Below, in pieces: positions 58,813-64,000 of a stretch of DNA of 64,000 nt (its first letter is position 1; every line of letters begins with the position of its first letter). Made by a program: the position numbers and the translations under genes. The notes beneath the pieces are model-generated. The model saw only the letters and a list, made by a program, of their open reading frames with translations, made no database searches and was not told the origin of the DNA. Source of the DNA: Limonium bicolor (Eukaryota; Streptophyta; Magnoliopsida; Caryophyllales; Plumbaginaceae); assembly GCA_023374045.1 (NCBI GenBank), contig CM041778.1, positions 96,722,839-96,786,838 on the forward strand, written 5' to 3'.

Positions 58813-60210
58813 GCGAGAAACCGCTTAGAGTATGTTTTACGTATAGGTGCGTAAACTACCATGTGCATAGCACAAAAGGAATTGTTTTGATGTTTGGAGC
58901 TTATGTTACATAAACATGTGCACCCACTCATTGTGTAATTATGATTATCGTGCATGAGAGATGCAAGTAACGAGTATATAATAATTATAAAAAGGGGAGT
59001 AGAGAAACTCCTGGGGAATGAGAATCCTCATAGAATATGTCTATTGAGATTAGGCATGAGATATTGTGAGTATGAATCGGCATGAAACCGATGTGTAACC
59101 TAAGAGGGAGTGAGTTCCCTAGGTGATTTTATTTGAGAATGATTGATGGAGTGAGTTCCATCCTTTGGAGTTGTATGCTGTATGTTTTATATTGAGTACA
59201 ATTTGAGAAAATAAGTCATGAGTTGCTTAGGTAAAGTAAGCGAAGTAAATAGAGAATAATGAATGACCTAAGTTTTAGGAACTAGAGATAAATTGAAATA
59301 GATTGTTTTATGAATATGACTAGTAAGAGTAAAAGATAGAAAACGAAAATGTTTGACTATCTGATTGTTTGAAACTGACGTGGGAGGTGGAACTTGATCT
59401 GCTAGCGATCAAGGGAAACCGAACACAAATTGGGGTGGAAGGATAGTTCAACACTGATGCTGATCACATCAGGGTTGGATGATTCTTGAAGCTCCCCATA
59501 AGTGGTCACAAGTAATCACGCTAAGAAAGGATACAACTACCATAAACCGGATTTGGAGTTGTGTGATGTTTTAAAAAGAATTTTCAAACATATTTTGAAA
59601 AAAGAATTTTATTCAAGTATGAAGATGGAAACGGAAACTGGTTTTGAAACCGCTATCACCCGCCGATGGCTGAGCCTTAAGTCTTGATGACCGGTAGAAC
59701 GGTGGGCGTGTATTAGTTTTGAAACCATTGCACCGTACGTGCGGCGGTCCTAAGTGACCGGTTGGGGCGGTGTCAGTGTGTGATTTTTTCAAAGGCAGCG
59801 GGACGGGGAGAGTACCCTGAGATGTTCCTGTGTTGAGTGAGTCAACCAGAGTGCCTGAGGATATGTATATGTAACGTTTTGATCAGAACCGAATGGACCG
59901 TGGGCCAGAGAGAGTAAGTGCCCATTTGTCATGAAACGGCCGTGAACCAGAAAGAGTAAGTGTTCAACGTGACCGGTACCTGGGGATCAGTAGTATATTA
60001 CTCGATATGGATTCGAGGACTGTAGTGCCTTCTTGTCTTCGGACCGATTCCATGGAGAGAGAACAAAAGTATTTTTGATTGCTATACATGCTGTGATATA
60101 TGTGGGGTATGTGTAGTGTGGAATGAGACTGACTTGCGGAGTCTGTAAGGTTATACATGTATTATAACCTTGGCATAGTACGCCCATGAGAGTAACCACC
60201 TAGATTCACC

Positions 60211-60228
60211 AACTTTGAGGACAAAGTT
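60211..60228 (+). repeat. Pre-PPT hairpin of the plus-strand element
   Basis: AACTTTGAGGACAAAGTT, a 7-bp stem with loop AGGA, three bases before the purine tract. Counterparts are at 13577, 21548 and 50418 (minus). Confidence 0.7.
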
Positions 60229-60229
60229 C

Positions 60230-60244
60230 CTAAGGGGGGTAGAT
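60230..60244 (+). promoter_or_regulatory. Polypurine tract of the plus-strand element
   Basis: CTAAGGGGGGTAGAT directly before the 3' LTR start TTTAATACCCC. Confidence 0.9.
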
Positions 60245-62261
60245 TTTAATACCCCGGATCTAAGAATGGTGATTAAATTACTCTAATAAAATTATTAAAG
60301 GCCTAATGGTGCCAAAAGAGTATTGGTAAAGAGAATAAAACCAAAAGTAAAGAGAAAAACGCTTGAAAAGCGAAAAACGCTAAAATGCGCATTAAATGAA
60401 AATAAGAGATATATGATCTCGTGAGGGTCCGAGATGGATTCCTAAGGCTTAGTTAGGCCTAATTAGTATACGGGAATGATTCCCGAAGAAAACGGATCCA
60501 AATAGTGGATTAAAACGCTAAATAAGCATAAAAGCACGTCTTTCGAGAAAACCCGAAAACGTGACTTTAAGTGGTCAAACGGACCCGTAAAAATTATAGT
60601 TGATTAAATAACTATAATTAAGTATTTATGGAAGCTTAATAACCATTAAAATTAATTAAACGAGAAAATTCCGGAAAACGGACCCGGTAAGTGAATAGTG
60701 ACGAAACCGGGAGACGAAACACGTTTAATTCGAAAAGACGAAAAACGACCCGGGCTACTAATTCATGTGGGCCGGTTTTAATTAATGAGTATACACTTTA
60801 ATAGCTTGTTAGCTACTTAGTGATAAGATGACAAGAAAATAAAGTAAAAGGGGGGGGGGGATAGTTAAAAGTAATATTAGTACCCTCTCTCCCCCTCTTT
60901 TCCTTCATTCACATTTTTTTCCCCTCCTTACAGAGCTTCTTCTTCTTCCTCCTCTGTCAAATGCGATTCCATACGTGAGCACACAGCCCACCTTCTTCCT
61001 CCTCAAGCTTGCTCATTTCTTCACCGAATCACACAAAAATTATACCGTTAGATTCGTATCAGCGAGGGCTACGTTTTCCACCCCTCAAAATCTTGATTCC
61101 TCCACCTTCACTTCCATGGGTGTTTTGCCTTTTGAAGCTTAAGGAGCTGATTTTGACTCTCCTTCACCACCTTAATGTCCTAAGGTAATAAAAAGTAAGA
61201 GCTTTGGCCATTTCAAGCTTGTTCCTGTAATTTGAAAAAAATTTCCCCACGTTGGAAATTTTCCCCATTTCAGCCGTGAGCTCCTTGCTCTTGTGGAGTG
61301 TTGGAAACTCTTCCAATTGATTGCCAAGCTATCCATTTGGTTATTCTAAGGTAAAACCTAAGCTAAACCTTGAAAACTAGCTCCTTAAAATATTAGGTTG
61401 TGTGGGAAATATTGAAATTGACTTGTTGTTATGTGTGTGATGGGATATGGTTGTAGCTAGCAATCCATAATCCTTGTGTGGTGTGGAAAACAAGAAGAGA
61501 AAGAGGGAACAAGAGAAAGAAGAAGAAGAGGAGTGAAAACCGAGAATAAACAAGGTAATGGGCTTACCTTGTGTTGGTTTTATTTGCCTTGGGAAAACTT
61601 ATGTTAGTGTTGTGTAAACAACCTTGAACTTGAGTAGTAATGATACTACAATATTGTTAGTTGAGTGAGAATGTTTAATGTGGTTTCAAGTGTGCAAACA
61701 AGCCTAGGAAACTAAACTAGGCATATGTGTGAACCATGGGAATTTGGTGTGATTATTAATGCCTAAACCAAACAGGTGTGAGAAGTGTTGTGAGCTGTTT
61801 TAGTGTGGTGAATATGCTAAAGAAGTAGGCAAGTGCTGTCAAAATTTGCCTAGGAATGGATGGATTTGGGTGTTTTATTATAAGGAAGAAACTAGGAGGT
61901 TAAGAGTTTTAAATGGTTGGTTAATGGTTTGGAAACCAAACTAAGGAGAAGTGTGTAAGAGGAGTAGAAATAATGTCAACTGAAGTGTTGGGAATGGCAT
62001 TATTTGAATGGTAAAAGAGGGAGCTAAATCTGTTACAAGAAGTGAAGAAAACAAGAAAACTAGTTATGAAAGTGTAAGTGAATTTGAAGTGAAATTAATT
62101 AGAGTTGGTGAGTGCACTTGGTGCTTAGTTTAAGGTGATTAAGAAGGGTCATTAGGTGCTAAAACATGTGGATTATAGTTGGTAAAGATTGGGTAATTAA
62201 TGGGCTAAGAGAGGACCTTGAACAGAGTTAGAAACTGTCAAAATTTGCAAATCTGTAGCAG

Positions 62262-62520
62262 GGTCCGAGACTTAGGTCTAGGAACAAGTCCCGGACCACC
62301 CCTGATTTTACCCCCGAGAGTTCTCTGTTTGCTTGGTCCGGGACTTAAGTCCATGCCCAAGTCCCGGACCACCCACAATTTTAAGCCGAGACTTTACCTG
62401 CATTATGGTCCGGGACCTGACTCCTGCATGAAGTCCCGGACCAGGTGAAAATAAAAGCCGAGAGTTATACCTTGTAATGGTCCGGGACTTAGGGTGGGGA
62501 CCAAGTCCCGGACCACCCCC
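62262..62520. repeat. Hairpin array in plus-strand 3' LTR
   Basis: Four units at 62262, 62335, 62407 and 62479. The first unit has lost pairing relative to the 5' LTR (GTCCGAGAC and AGGAACAAG instead of GTCCGGGAC and AGGACCAAG). Confidence 0.92.
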
Positions 62521-63773
62521 AGAAACCTACAGAGAGCATTTTAAAGGTTGGAAATGATGGGGGTTTAAATGTTAATGATGTTATAAGATGTTAAGGCCTT
62601 GTTTGGTGACATTTAAAGGCCATAGGCAGTGTAAGAAAGTGTTAGAAGTGATTGAGAAGTGAGAACTCAAATTAACAAGAGTAAAACCGAGATAACAGGA
62701 TAACGGAGAAAGTACGGGAGTAGCATTTAATTATGTTCCGTATGAGCTTAGTATTAACAGTAATGTTTGAAACATTATCAGAGAATTGTGCGTGCCCCGA
62801 GCATGGTGAGATGACACGGTAAAAGTAAAAACCCCGGTGAAAGGTATGATTTTCTCATACTCCGCGTGCTAACCGAGTTACGTTGATTTGTGTGTTTGTG
62901 TGCCGGCTTAATCAATATTAAAGCATGAAAATAATCCCTTGTTTGATTATGAATGCCTTGTTGTATGTTGAATGAGCTAACATACTTGTATGCCGGTGTG
63001 GTCTAACATAGCGAATGGACCGACTCGTAGTGAGTAACGTTTGGCTAGAGACCCATAGATCGGGTCGACGCTTATGATAATGAAAACGTGCAAACACACA
63101 AACTATCCGTTAAAGTATAACGATAACGCAAACATATGAACTCCCTAGAATGTGAGGAGATGTACGGGTTGAGTAAATACCCGATAATGGTTAGAAAACC
63201 ACATTGAAACAATCCACGAAACAAATGAGAGTGGAAAGATAAGTGAACCTCCTTCAAGAGGATTTAAGATAGTTCGAAGATGTGAACTAGTGATGAAGGT
63301 AAAAGAGACCTGAGGGATTAGTAGCTCCCTTGAGACATGGTCGACCTCCTATATGAGGATTTTACCTAATATATGCAAATAACCGAATGTATGAGTAAGT
63401 GGAATGTATGGGTAACTCTTAAAACCTAAGATTAACCGAACTAAAGTAGTGTTCCCAAGTCATTAGAAACATCGAGAGTGATGCTTCTAGACTAATATAC
63501 ATAATATTATTAAAACTCCGAGAGAGGAGTGTATGGGAATGAGAGTAGTCCGAGAGTAGTCGGACCTAAGTAAAAAGAGATAGGAACTAAGAGAGAGTTC
63601 CGTGAACTAGTTGAACCTTCCCACCATGCTAGACCCAGAGTAGGGTCGAAACCGGGGAAGTAAGACTATGCTAGAGAGCCATGAGTTTTGGCCTAAGTAT
63701 GTATTAAGAGTAACAAGCGTGACGTAGGAGACCTGTAGCGTCTCGAGAATCTACAGGAGCTTGAGTATAAATA

Positions 63774-63930
63774 ACCCAAGAGTGTGGGTGAGATATTGAG
63801 TATAAATAACCCAAGAGCATGGGTGAGATAATGAGAATAAGTAACCCGAGAGTGTGGGTGAGTATAGTACGAGTAGCCCAAGAGAATGGGTGTGTATATG
63901 AATAAGTAACCCGAGAGAGCGGGTGAGGTA
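63774..63930. repeat. Tandem repeat, five units of about 34 bp, in plus-strand 3' LTR
   Basis: Same array as 54403-54560, with one substitution noticed. Confidence 0.8.
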
Positions 63931-64000
63931 TTGAATAAGTAATCAAGGCATAGTGAGGTATAACCCTCAAGGCCTAAGAGTAACCAGATACAACTAACAA

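Larger units (their letters stand above)
55200..60244 (+). mobile_element. Internal region (5.0 kb) of the non-autonomous element, no gag-pol
   Basis: Complete from primer site to PPT but without any recognisable protease, RT, RNase H, integrase or zinc knuckle on either strand. The longest frames are under 90 codons. The first about 70 bp match the D leader, and the last 35 bp match D and the 46252 element. The 4.9 kb between shows no family similarity that I can see. This fits a large retrotransposon derivative (LARD) that borrows proteins from relatives. Its LTRs are young, so it probably moved recently. Frames such as 55446-55664 and 58072-58320 are not recognised. Confidence 0.85.
60245..64000 (+). 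mobile_element. 3' LTR of the plus-strand element, cut by the window end
   Basis: 3756 bp of a copy of 50881-54640 with about 30 differences by eye, mostly single substitutions. It carries the same donor-like sites, hairpin array (62262-62520) and 34-bp repeats (63774-63930). The end and target duplication lie beyond 64000. Confidence 0.93.

Overview
This window looks like plant nuclear DNA from a repeat-rich (probably large) flowering-plant genome. It is almost entirely nested LTR retrotransposons: I see no intact host gene, tRNA, rRNA or CRISPR array. The evidence is Ty3/gypsy chromovirus (Tekay-like) gag-pol, an Athila-type gag/protease, a FAR1/Mutator-type transposase relic, and LTR ends, primer sites, polypurine tracts and target-site duplications that can be read directly. 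The species cannot be named from the sequence.

Layout. (1) 1-17617, minus strand: internal remnant A (1-683), a very long LTR (684-13558) split by a 6.3 kb solo LTR B (5983-12282, TSD ATAAG), a short non-coding internal region C (13559-15640), and the start of a further LTR (15641-17617). The middle LTR is shared by two internal regions. (2) 17618-31892, minus strand: a 14.3 kb Tekay-like element D with two 3.9 kb LTRs, gag, protease, RT, RNase H, integrase and chromodomain, all frameshifted. Between its gag and pol lies an AlkB-type 2-oxoglutarate/Fe(II) dioxygenase, which is the most unusual thing in the window. (3) 31893-41948: AT-rich DNA with a 1.3 kb foldback Mutator-type element (9-bp TSD) and a plus-strand FAR1-like transposase pseudogene, split by a 5.06 kb solo LTR (TSD AAACA). 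(4) 41949-46251, plus strand: 5' part of an Athila-like element (LTR, tRNA-Asp-type primer site, gag, protease). (5) 46252-50880, minus strand: a 4.15 kb LTR and PPT of another element, inserted in the Athila pol. (6) 50881-64000, plus strand: a young non-autonomous element with 4.3 kb LTRs and a 5.0 kb internal region lacking gag-pol; its 3' LTR runs off the window.

The iMet-primed elements share an architecture that coding annotation does not explain. It comprises several AAGGTAA splice-donor-like sites near the LTR leader, in three LTR families an array of GC-rich hairpins with a 71-73 bp period, a U5 hairpin whose stem changes by compensation while its loop stays CCCA-like, a hairpin covering the primer-binding site, a second polypurine tract, and a hairpin just before the true PPT. 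A similar 69-71 bp GC-rich array sits in the unrelated Athila LTR. Many frameshifts here are single-base, so both natural decay and uncorrected sequencing errors must be considered.
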